Shown piece by piece: positions 24,236-33,527 of a stretch of 64,000 bases of DNA (the stretch's first letter is position 1; each line of letters starts with the position of its first letter). This stretch comes from Amaurobius ferox (taxonomy: Eukaryota > Arthropoda > Arachnida > Araneae > Amaurobiidae). The stretch is taken from positions 13,608,707-13,672,706 of the forward strand of contig OX578145.1 in the NCBI GenBank assembly GCA_951213105.1, given 5' to 3'. The notes beneath the pieces were generated by a model, which did not search any database, had not been told where the DNA came from, and worked only from the letters and a program-made list of their open reading frames with translations. The translations under genes were made by a program, and so were the position numbers.

Positions 24236-24527
24236 TTATACGCAATTACATAAAGGCGAACAGAATAAAACCAACCCCATTACTACCTAAGGCTAGCCGT
24301 TCTTGAGATATTTTAATTTTTTCGCATTTTCGGCTGACCACCTTTAAAAATAAGTCCAGTTACCAAATAAAAACAAAAATTGAATTAAAAGTGTAAATTT
24401 AGTGTCATTTCAATTAATTATGCGTGTTACTTAGTGCATTTAAACTCAATTAAATGAATTATTAATGAAATAAAGGGAACATGAAATTGAGTTTGCAGGG
24501 AAAGTTATACGCTGGTTACATCAGATA
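23680..24527 (-). mobile_element. TCTGATG family, subfamily B, complete copy
   Basis: On the minus strand it begins TCTGATGTAACCAGCGTATA, followed by ACTTTCCCTGCA, and ends at TGCAGGGAAAGT next to an A-run. It carries an (AT)n tract, TTCTTGAGATATT-type sequence on plus and two AAATTTCACAA blocks on plus. The 848-bp unit is bounded exactly by comparison with the uninterrupted duplicate at 24731-25150. It encodes no protein. Confidence 0.85.
24181..24232. repeat. (AT)n microsatellite
   Basis: About 26 uninterrupted AT units lie within the subfamily B element. Confidence 0.95.
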
Positions 24528-25357
24528 TTTTTATACTGTTTTACTTAAGTTGAATTCTTTGTATGTTTGGGTCAAATCCTGAAATCCATTTTTAACCCAC
24601 TTCTACAGAGCCGCTTTTCTTGAAATTTCATACACATACGGATTTGAGATGACAATACAACATTTCCTCCAATTTGTGTTAATCCTCTCCCAGAATTCTG
24701 AGTATTTGAACTGCGAGTTTGAACGCTGCGTTATTTTGACGAAATTTATTGCCATCACAATGTCTTTACTTTTGGCTATAAACCACTGCTTTGGGTGACA
24801 TAAATACTGCCAAAAATTGTCTGTGTTCCTTTTAGATAAAGGTAACCAACTTATTAAGATTCAAAGTATAAAGTAAAAAAGTATAGGGCGAAGGCAAGTA
24901 ATATGGAATACCCGATTTCAAAAGGTTGCCAAAGTAGAAGAATGGCTCTTTTTTTACACTGTTTTATTTAGGTTGAATTCTTTGTTTTGGGTCAAATTTT
25001 GAAATCTATTTCTGACCCACTTCTACAGCGCCTTTCTTGAAATTTTATACACATACGTATTTCAGATGACAATAAAACATTTCATCCAATTGGGGTACAT
25101 ACCCTCCCCAGTTTCTAAGTATTGGAACTGCGAGTTCGCATCCTAGACAGACTTTTTATAACAAGACAACATTTTATTCCTGGTATATACCTGCATAGTT
25201 GAATTTTTGTATTAAGGATTCTTTTTTCAAATTTAAATTTCGAATATATGTTTATAAAGTACTTTTATTTTTCCTGAATTGACTTCCGTCTAATACACAA
25301 CTTCCAATAATCTAATGACTAGAGTTCGAAGAAGAAATCGCGACATTTAACAAAAAA

Positions 25358-26268
25358 TCTGATGTGGGCAACACATGATTTTCCTTATACAATGCTATGA
25401 ATTTACTATACTTTTACAGTTACAAAAAATGTTATTCTTATAGTAGATACTTATATTCTTTCCAAGACATTGAATTTTCTTCAATGAGTCGTCATTTTCA
25501 TTGATTTAGTGTCGTTTTTATCCATTTGGCGAGATTTTCGTTAATTTCGCAACATTTAAAAATGTCGTGAAGTTGGCGACATTCCGCCAAATTCGTCGCC
25601 AGAATCTCGCCAAGCGTTACGGATGGCGAAATAAGTTATTCTTACAGCAGATAAATGACTATTGACGTTCAAATACAAAAGTATTACCCAAAGTATTTTG
25701 TCTCGTGAATGGAACGAGTCAGATCCACAAGAAGGAAGTCACCCAATTTATCGCATGGCATCACATATGAAAAGTAAATCTGTTTCCTAATAGTTATTTT
25801 TTTTTTTTAATTTATGGGATTTTTTTGCAAAATTTATATAAAAAATGTCAATATCTCGAGAACGATGCATACTAGCGTTCTAAAGATTACATCAATCGTT
25901 TTCTAAGGAAAAATTACATAAGAAATGTCTATTTGTGCAACTTTATTAAAGGTTTTGATTTTATGATTTTTTCAAAATTTCACTGGGGAATTTAGGGGGG
26001 GGGGGTCTGAACATTCGATTGTATTTTAAAACAAAAGGCTTGCAGTATTCATCGATTGTGATTTTTGTACCAAATTTCATTCGAATCGCTCCATTTGTTC
26101 GTCGGATATCGTCTCCACAGACTCACTGACACACACACAGACATCACTTCAAAAATGTTCAATTCCTGTTCAGGGATGCTTGAAACGTGCTCTCCCGTCG
26201 AAAACTCGAATTCGAATTTTCGACCCCGTCACAATACTTTCCTTATACATTATGTATATAAGGAAAGT
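25358..26268 (+). mobile_element. TCTGATG family, full-length copy (911 bp)
   Basis: This reference copy shows the features in order: A6 flank; TCTGATGTGGGCAACACATG with a small hairpin (ATGTG-ggcaa-CACAT); a TTTCCTTATA motif; GGCGAGATTTT; the GTCGTGAAGTTGGCGAC palindrome variant; AATCTCGCCAAGCGTTA; ATCTCGAGAACGATGC; a run of 11 G; TGAACATTCGATTG; ACCAAATTTCATTCGAATCG; a short (CA)n; TCGAATTTTCGACCCCGTC; and the 3' hairpin CTTTCCTTATACATTATG / TATATAAGGAAAGT. No open reading frame of note is present, so it would need enzymes in trans. The first ~650 bp are nearly identical to 30902 onward, indicating recent movement or conversion. Confidence 0.85.
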
Positions 26269-26274
26269 AATAAA

Positions 26275-26645
26275 CAATTTTATTTACAGCTAGCTTCGTT
26301 GGTAACTCAAAACACATATTATAAATACAATTCTATATACAAATTATTTACAGTGCTAGCATTACAAATTCTACCCGACGAATACTAATCCACAATGAAA
26401 TTCAACCCTAAATGATCGCTAAACTGACTATAATCTGAACCTGTGATGATCAAATTACGACACAATAGTAGGGATACTCACAAGATTGTAGGCTGTTACT
26501 TCCATGGATGATCAGAACACACACCCACGCAAACTCGGCAGAATAACAGAGACGTCATTCTAAAGTCTGCCCTTCTTATAGATCTGGCCAATCGTGAGTA
26601 TGCGATTCTTCGGAATGAAAGTTGAGAAATGTAGGACACAAATTA
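26275..26645 (-). mobile_element. Possible solo LTR or LTR fragment
   Basis: On the minus strand there is a promoter-like CTATAAGAAGGGCAG near 26567-26582. A transcribed-looking stretch follows, with GTAAATAAAATTG (an AATAAA signal) near 26279-26291. This order fits an LTR. I could not define both ends or a target duplication, so this is only a candidate. Confidence 0.3.
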
Positions 26646-27295
26646 AAATTGGGAAAAAGTTAAATTAGAATAAAATGATAATAAATAATAGAATCCTCAC
26701 AAGTTATTTTGATGCGCTTCTGAAGTGAACATTTTTCTTCAGTATGAGCAGAGATATAATGGGCCGAGCTGATTGGAAGTAAGACGGCATTATTAGACAT
26801 TTAAAGTGATTTAGATACTGTAAAAAAATCACCTTAAGCGCATTAATAAATAATGCTGTCAATAGAAAATGCAAAAGTAAAATATATATGTAGAGAAATC
26901 AATGTTCTCATCTGTTGCTTCCAAAACTATTAATTAATTATTATGCATTATTCTATGTCCATTTATAGGGAACATGATCATTGAATCCCGTGAAATACCG
27001 ATGAGTTCCTTTGTGGAATAAAATACAAGCTTTTTTTTATACATGTATTTTATTTCCGTTTATGAATAAATAAAATCTGGTCTCTACATATCGCGATATC
27101 GAATATGTATCATAAAAGCAAATTCATAATCGATACAACGCACCATGAATACACTTTTCTTATAGGTCTTTGAAATATTTAAAAGTAGAAAAACGGTACA
27201 CTGCATTACACTTTTTACAAAAAGAATGTGTTATTTATTTTTAAGTAAAATCGATAAATTTGTTTATTATCCAAGTTTTTCTTTCGTTTTTAGTT
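26646..27295. other. AT-rich DNA without recognisable gene
   Basis: Short frames only. No transposon ends or RNA genes are recognised. Confidence 0.5.
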
Positions 27296-27299
27296 CTCC

Positions 27300-27755
27300 C
27301 GGTGTTATATATAAGGGCCGTCCAATATTAAAGGGACAGGTGGCATTTACTCATGTGTGTGTTGGTGGGACAGAGAAAAGTCCAACTCCCGCGGCAACCT
27401 ATATATTTATGCCGACTACAAGGGGAAAAGGCACAACTACCATAATCTCTTCCAGTAAAGCCGCAGACAGGGCCCACGTTCTCGACGGAATCATTCACCG
27501 GGTAGGGTCCCGAAGAATACCCGTCAAGCCAGACCCTAGCCACCGACCGGACTTTGACTCAGGCCATGAATAGGCACAGTCCAGTGGTCACGGCCATCCG
27601 GAAGAGTCGGGGCCTGATTGCCTCACCGGTTCGACGGACGGTTCATCGACATCCAGGTAACCCGTTTATTATGCCGTCCACGTTGGAGCTACAGAGCTAA
27701 GATCCGTAACCACTTCTTAGAATGGTCCACCCCGGGACGGGGGGGTGTTGGTAGG
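27300..27755. other. GC-rich island of unknown origin
   Basis: About 450 bp are markedly richer in GC than everything around. A TATATATAAGGGCCGTCC block stands at the left edge and CCACCCCGGGACGGGGGGG at the right. Frames are open on both strands for 70-90 codons, but none reads like a family I know. The sharp composition edges suggest an inserted element, possibly a promoter-bearing or pol III repeat, or a transposon fragment. Confidence 0.4.
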
Positions 27756-28231
27756 ACTTTAATTTCTTGAGTAAGACTCCTGTATAAAGAACTGGCGCGT
27801 CCGCTATTTTATGTCAGACTTGTCCATTGGCTTCTGATGCGCAGTGACTCAATATCAGGCATTGTGATAGAAAATTGCAGAAAATGGGGGAGCGGTCGGC
27901 CGTAAATTTCTCTAATAATTCCAGAAAAGAGATACAAATGCTTAGATTCCTGAATAAACAATAATGAAGAAGAGAAATGTGTAAATTTTTGAAGGGTTTA
28001 ATTTAAGAATATCGTTTTTAGCCACAGTTCTCCAAATTGGTGATAAATTATCAATTCTGACAATGTCTCCGAAATTTACCATATGACATCCATGTCATAG
28101 GAATGACTGCCTGTAAATGGGAAACATCTGACTTTCAAAAATGATTCCAGTGAGAGGCATTTTATAAGTTCGCAACAATATATTAGTCGTTGTAGAGAGG
28201 AATGAATAAACACTTCAGTTACACATCTTAG

Positions 28232-28296
28232 TGTCGAAAACCCAGACCATCCGACTCGCCCTAGGGCACGAGCAGCAAATTGAGTGGCCGGGAACG
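28232..28296 (-). mobile_element. Minimal hairpin retroposon M1 (65 bp)
   Basis: It is flanked by an exact 11-bp duplication ACACATCTTAG (28221-28231 and 28297-28307). On the minus strand it reads CCCGGCC, a loop with its own GCCC-TA-GGGC hairpin, then GGATGGTCTGGG and tail TTTTCGACA. It matches the 3' end of the SINE units at 48112 and 58711-58970. Confidence 0.75.
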
Positions 28297-28307
28297 ACAC
28301 ATCTTAG

Positions 28308-29337
28308 GATGTATAAGGTATTTCAATTTTTTGTGAATGCACGACCTTAATCCTAACACATTTATAAATTTTATTTGGATTATAGCATCTGCGGAACGAT
28401 AAAAATGTAATTCATTTAATCTCAAAAGTAAGTCTTTGAGATTCACAACACGATTTCAATGTCCGGTCTATATACGTAGAAATGATATTTATTTCCCAAA
28501 TATTATAATTAGAATATGGATATGATAAGGAAACAAAATATTTTACACAAAAATGGAAATAGAAAATGTAGAATCATTTTTAGAAATAGAATTATCAAGA
28601 AATAAAAATTGATTATTTTGATGAAAGACTAGAACTTAGTGATAATGCGCTCATAATTTGACAGTGCCGCTTAAACCCACCAATATTTTTTGAGCTAATT
28701 CCTAAAATAAAGTTATTAATTATACTACACAATTAACTTCACCCATTTTAACTTTAAAATAATAATCGTTTATGAAACACATTATTATTATGATTAAATT
28801 ATAATAATTATACACATATATTTAAGGAGGAGACTAGATATGTATATAGAGACTAGATATGTATATATAGACTAGAGACCAGGCATATTAATTTTCTAAA
28901 TTCATTATGACCTTTTATAACAGCAGATTTGTGCATACCTCTGTTATTGTCTTTAGACGCTGAACCGAATGTTGAATTTTTAATCTTGCCTTTTGACATT
29001 GCACTCATACAAAAACTCGATATTTTGTACATTCTGGATTCTATTTGTCCACGAACGCCTCTTCGGCGATCATAGCCTCACTTCTGTGAAGCACACCCCT
29101 GATACAGAGACTCATGACTGATTGCATATCTTGAAGACTTATATCTTCAATTTCTCAACATCTGAACATTATCATTCTTGTCTGGATGATCACTGCATCA
29201 TCACTGTTTCATGTGAAATTTCATAAATAATCAAATTTTGTATGTTCAACTTTCTGCCTGTTGTCTCATCTTTTTGCCTGGGATCCAGATACGCCTACCG
29301 TATCTCATTGGTTGACCTCAGTGAGATGCAGAAGTCT
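28308..29337. other. AT-rich DNA without recognisable gene
   Basis: A short tandem of GAGACTAGATATGTATATA lies at about 28832-28880. Frames are otherwise short. No RNA gene is seen. Confidence 0.5.
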
Positions 29338-29482
29338 TTACTTATTGGTTAAATATTTAACCAATCTGGTGGCTTTATCTTTATCCTCCAGTAACTTTTC
29401 TGGCTCGAACACACCTGTAATAGAAGTGTCCTTATTTATGGCTTTCATAACCTCCCGAGCAAGGCTGCTGTAAACTGGCGCC
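29338..29482 (-). CDS. Exon-like coding fragment, unknown protein
   Basis: Between in-frame stops the minus strand reads about 47 codons, starting APVYSSLAREVMKAINKDTS, continuing with GVFEPEKLLEDKDKATRLV and ending KYLTNK at TAA. Charged residues are balanced and periodic, unlike the random frames nearby. A CAG near 29471 could be a splice acceptor. It may be an exon of a host gene or a fragment of a transposon protein. I do not recognise the family and found no partner exon. Confidence 0.3.
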
Positions 29483-29600
29483 TATGAGTCTGGACTTTTG
29501 TCTAGCCTTTTAGATATCATACATTCGTTTGCATGAATGTAGTATGTTGCATAAATAAATAAGAAATAGATGCTAGTGTGTAGTAATATTTCATTCTCAT

Positions 29601-29724
29601 TGTAAAGAGCCTTGCTACCCCAACCGGGAATCGAACCCTGGATCTCCAAACTAGCCAGCCGACGCTCTACTGTTGAGCTACTGGGACGACATTGCAAGCT
29701 CTTATCGTCGAAGTGGACTTTACA
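29601..29724 (-). mobile_element. tRNA-like short element, copy 1
   Basis: On the minus strand TAGCTCAACAGTAGAGCG is a good pol III A box and GGTTCGATTCCC a near-perfect B box (plus coordinates about 29663-29680 and 29626-29637). The arms do not fold into a proper acceptor stem, so it is not a working tRNA. The unit starts and ends with TGTAAAG / CTTTACA and matches 30002-30111. It is a tRNA-derived SINE or a MITE with a captured tRNA. Confidence 0.65.
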
Positions 29725-29768
29725 TTATCTACCCTCCAATGTCAGATAGACTGACAATCTGACTGACC

Positions 29769-29855
29769 ACCTCCTGTTATTTTTACCTCAGGTTAACCTC
29801 CTGCTATTTTTACCTCAGGTTAGCCTCCTGCTATTACTATTTTTACCCCGGTTAG
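29769..29855. repeat. 27-bp minisatellite, three units
   Basis: The unit CCTCCTGCTATTTTTACCTC followed by AGGTTA is repeated, with an ACTATT insertion in the third copy. It lies between the two tRNA-like elements. Confidence 0.8.
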
Positions 29856-30001
29856 TATCCTGTCTGGTCGTTATCCTCTCAATTTGAAATCGGCGCGCAA
29901 TCTTCCAGAGTCCACTGAATTCGTACTGGTCGTTCTATGTTCACTTTCAGACCTCTGACATCTTCGCACTAACCTACAGAGTTGATTTGTTCAGGCGCCA
30001 T

Positions 30002-30111
30002 TGTAAAGAGTCTTGCTGCCACAACCGGGACTCGAACCTTGTATCTCCGAACGCTCTACCGTTGAGCTACTGGGACGGATTGCAAGTTCTTATCGTCGTA
30101 GTAGACTTTAC
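30002..30111 (-). mobile_element. tRNA-like short element, copy 2
   Basis: It has the same layout as 29601-29724, including TAGCTCAACGGTAGAGCG and a TGTAAAGAGTCTTGC / GACTTTAC pair of ends. The segment between A and B boxes is shorter by about a dozen bases. The B box reads GGTTCGAGTCCC. Confidence 0.65.
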
Positions 30112-30773
30112 GTCTTTACTAATAGTCTTATTTAAAATAAGAATAGAGCAAGGAAATATAACATGAAATGTAAAGCATTAAATATAAATGAAATAGAAGA
30201 ATGTCTTTTGAATAACAAATAAACATATTATCAAACGTGGTTTAGTTATGAGAACATTTATTTCCCTTTCTTGTTTTAACAGAAAGAGCCATCCTTCATG
30301 AATAATTCAAAGCCATGAATACTTTTAAATTAAATGAGGGGAAAACGCTATGAGATGGTTGTATTCGTCCAGGAGCAACTGTTTTCATTATTTTTTTCAA
30401 TTCGCTAAATTTCTTTACAGTTAGCTAAAAATGTAATATATGTGTTTTTGCGTCAAATATTTAATGTATTCAGTGTTATGCTTCAAGTCTGAAACAAAAA
30501 TGTCGTTTATTAGAATTAGCTCATGTTCATAATTAAAAGAATGCTCGAATTTTAATAAATGGGAAAAATCTCGCACAAAACACCAGAGGTTAAATGTTGA
30601 AATTATTTCGATGAAAAATATGATAGGATGTAATAAGTGCTATCTTATGTGAAACTCTTGTAAATGGCAAACACAACCCATTAATAAATATTCATTACCA
30701 TAAAAAAATACGATAAAAATATAAAAAAATAGGCATAAAACTTTGTATCCTAATTTCGGCTTCCAGTTTAAGC
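30112..30773. other. AT-rich DNA without recognisable gene
   Basis: Nothing is recognised here beyond short biased frames. Confidence 0.5.
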
Positions 30774-30775
30774 TA

Positions 30776-33010
30776 TAGGGTGATTTCAATTAAACGCGAG
30801 GTGTTCAGATTTCTCTGTGGGAAAAAATACTGGACAAATCACAATCCAATTTCGTACACATACTTTGCTGAATATGCGGTTTTGATTTCAGAAGAAAAAA
30901 ATCTGATGTGGGCAACACATGACTTTCCTTATATATTGTAATGAATTTATTATACTTTTACAGTTACAAAAAATGTTATTCTTATAGTAGATACTTATAT
31001 TCTTTCCAAGACATTGAATTTTCTTCAATGAGTCGTCATTTTCATTGATTTAGTGTCGTTTTTATCCATTTGGCGAGATTTTCGTTAATTTCGCAACATT
31101 TAAAAATGTCGTGAAGTTGGCGACATTCCGCCAAATTCGTCGCCAGAATCTCGCCAAGCGTTACGGATGGCGAAATAAGTTATTCTTACAGCAGATAAAT
31201 GACTATTGACGTTCAAATACAAAAGTATTACTCAAAGTATTTTGTCTCGTGAATGGAACGAGTTAGATCCACAAGAAATAAGTCACCCAATTTATCGCAT
31301 GGTATCACATATGAAAAGTAAACCTGTTTCTTAATAGTTATTTTTTTTTTAATTTATGGGATTTTTTTGAAAAATTTATATGAAAAATGTCAATATCTCG
31401 AGAACGATGCATACTAGCGATCTAAAGATTATATCAATCGTTTTCTAAGGAAAAATTACATAAGAAATGTCTATTTGTGCAACTTTATTAAAGGTTTTGA
31501 TTTTTTAATGATTTTTTCAAAATTTCACTGGAAAATTTAGGGGGAGGGGGGTCTGAACATTCGATTGTATTTTAAAACAGTAAAACTTTTACAGTACTTT
31601 TACAGTAAAAAAATAGGTTTTTCTTATAGTAGATACTAATATTCTTTCCAAGATATTGAATTTTCTTCAATTAGTCGTCATTTTCATTGATTTAGCATCA
31701 TTTGTATCCATTTGGCGAGATTTTCATTAATTTGGCAACATTTAAAAAAGTCGCCAAGTTGGCGACATTCCCCCAAATTCGTCGCCAAAATCTCGCCAAG
31801 CGTTATGCACTAAGAAAAAAGTTATTCTTACAGCAGATAAATGATTATTGGCGTTCAAATACAAAAGTATTATTCAAAGTATATTTTTTCATGAATGGAA
31901 CGAGCTAGATCCACGAGAATGATGTCACTCAATTTATCGCATGGTATTACATATGAAAAGTGAATATGTTTCTCAATAGGATTTTTTTTTTATGTGACTT
32001 TTTCATAATTTTTTTGAAAAATATACAATATCTCGAGAACGGTTCATGTTAGCCTTCTAACATTTATGCCAATCGTTTTCTAATGAAAAATTACATAAGA
32101 AATGTCTATTTGCGTAACTTTATTAGCGGTTTTGATTTTTTGACGATTTTTTCAAAATTTCATTCGAAATTTAGGGGGGTTCTGAACATTCGATTACGTA
32201 TAAAAACAATAGGCTTCCAGTGTTTACGGATTGTGATTTTTGTACCAAATTTGGTTCGAATCGGTCCATTCGTTCGTCAGTTATCGTCTCCACAGACTCA
32301 CTGACACACACACACACACACATACCTTCACACACACACACACACACACATACTTTCACCCACACACACACATATTTTCACACACACACAGACATCACTT
32401 CAAAAATGTTTGATTCGTGATCAGGGATGCTTGAAACGTGCTCTCCCGTCGAAAACTCGAATTTGAATTTTCGACCCCGTCACAATACTTTCCTTATACA
32501 TTATGTATATAAGGAAAGTAAAAATAGTTCACATTTTGGCCGCTAGGTGGGAAATGCGTCGCCACAGTCCCCACAACTTGCATACTGTCTAATTTATTTA
32601 ACAAATATCAGCAAATAAAAATAATTCCGAAAATTACCAATAGTGAGTGGGCCTTTAGGTAAACATTTTATCCGTCGAAATTCATTAAGTGCAGCAGAAG
32701 CATTGATGTCTCTTTGATAGAAGGTGCTTCCCGGATCGATCCGTTTCACACTTAGCGAGTTGTGGATTTGTGAAAAGTGGCTTTTTTACTCATTTTGTAG
32801 GCAACGATTGCAAGATATACTTCACAAGGTGCAAATTGAGGGGACAATTTTCATCCCTAGCGGCCGAAATTTGAACTATTTTTTATTCTTCAGAAATCAG
32901 AACCACCTACTCAGGAATGTACGTGTACGGACGAAATTTGGTTGTGAATCATCCAATAGTTTTCCCTACAAATAGGTCTGAACACCTCATATTTAATCTG
33001 ATTCATCCTG
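30776..33010 (-). mobile_element. Mariner-like element with long TIRs, split by a TCTGATG insertion
   Basis: The ends are TAGGGTGATTTC and the inverse of CAGGATGAATCAG, each next to TA (30774-30775 and 33011-33012). Inverted similarity runs inward for more than 150 bp (GAGGTGTTCAG, TTCGTACACATAC-type and CGGCCGCTAGG blocks). The left arm is interrupted by 30902-32519; the right arm is intact. Minus-strand codons at about 32650-32710 read QRDINASAALNEFRRIKCLP, like the N-terminal region of a mariner-group transposase. Without the insertion the element is only ~620 bp, so most of the gene is gone. Confidence 0.7.
30902..32519 (+). mobile_element. TCTGATG family composite (two bodies, one 3' end)
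   Basis: It starts TCTGATGTGGGCAACACATG after A7. The first body runs to about 31577 (TGAACATTCGATTG, then TTTTAAAACAG). A second body then begins at the AGTAAAAAAATAGGT position and runs to the (CA)n arrays and the terminal AAGGAAAGT. The fused unit entered an A-run of a mariner arm; the uninterrupted counterpart is at 32873-32892. There is one full GTCGCCAAGTTGGCGAC palindrome in the second body. Confidence 0.85.
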
Positions 33011-33194
33011 TAGGTTTCTTATTCAAGATTCTGTATCCATTTTTTCTGGTTTCATTTTGCTCCTTCTCCTCCCCCTTATAAGTTGTCACTAGCACCACTA
33101 TATTGCAGTAGTCGCTAGTGCCACTGTATTCTGGTAGTTTGTATCGTCGTAGTCATGTCGCTGGTGTGGTTGGGTGGTGCGCGAATCGACAGGA

Positions 33195-33361
33195 GCCCTA
33201 TTCCAAACTCACCCGTTCGTAGTTTGGCGACGATCGATAGAGGGCGCTGCTATAACGGTCTTACAAACACTATTGGTATTTCAATAGAGTTTGTAGTTCC
33301 GCTATAGGAGCGTCGCCTATTAGACGAAGCGGAACTACGACCGACAATCTTGAAATAGGGC
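33195..33361. mobile_element. MITE of 167 bp with GCCCTATT ends
   Basis: The inverted ends are GCCCTATTCCAA and TTGAAATAGGGC, with further inverse similarity around CGTTCGTAGTT / AACTACGACCG. A second internal inverted pair is TAGTTCCGCT / AGCGGAACTA. The unit is GC-richer than its flanks and has no coding sequence. The ends recall PIF/Harbinger-type MITEs, but the superfamily is uncertain. Confidence 0.6.
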
Positions 33362-33527
33362 CGAGACGCGAAACGCCTTAGTTTCCAGTAATGAGACTTA
33401 GCATATATATCTGACAGTTATGGCACTGGAAATAAATCCCAGCCAGATAATTTAAATGACATTTTAATCATAGAAAATCCAACAACAGCTATCGCAGGTG
33501 ATGGTAGGGAGCGAAAGAAAAAAAAAA

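Larger units (their letters stand above)
23435..25150. repeat. Tandem duplication; first copy split by a TCTGATG-B element
   Basis: Copy 1 is 23435-23679 plus 24528-24730; copy 2 is 24731-25150. Shared anchors are GCTTTGGGTGACA, CTTTTTAGATAAAGGTAA, GGAATACCCGATTTCAAAAG, AGAATGGCTCTTTTT, GGTTGAATTCTTTG/AGTTGAATTCTTTG and CCCACTTCTACAG. Copy 2 is continuous across the point where copy 1 holds the insertion, giving an internal empty site at T7, 24949-24955. Confidence 0.85.

Noticed and set aside
29626..29690. Functional tRNA gene
   Set aside because: A and B boxes are present, but the acceptor stem and T stem do not pair properly, and a second diverged copy shows it is a repeat.
32171..32420. 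Frames rich in T-H or C-V repeats (also near 35154-35737)
   Set aside because: They are translations of the (CA)n/(GT)n tracts of TCTGATG elements.
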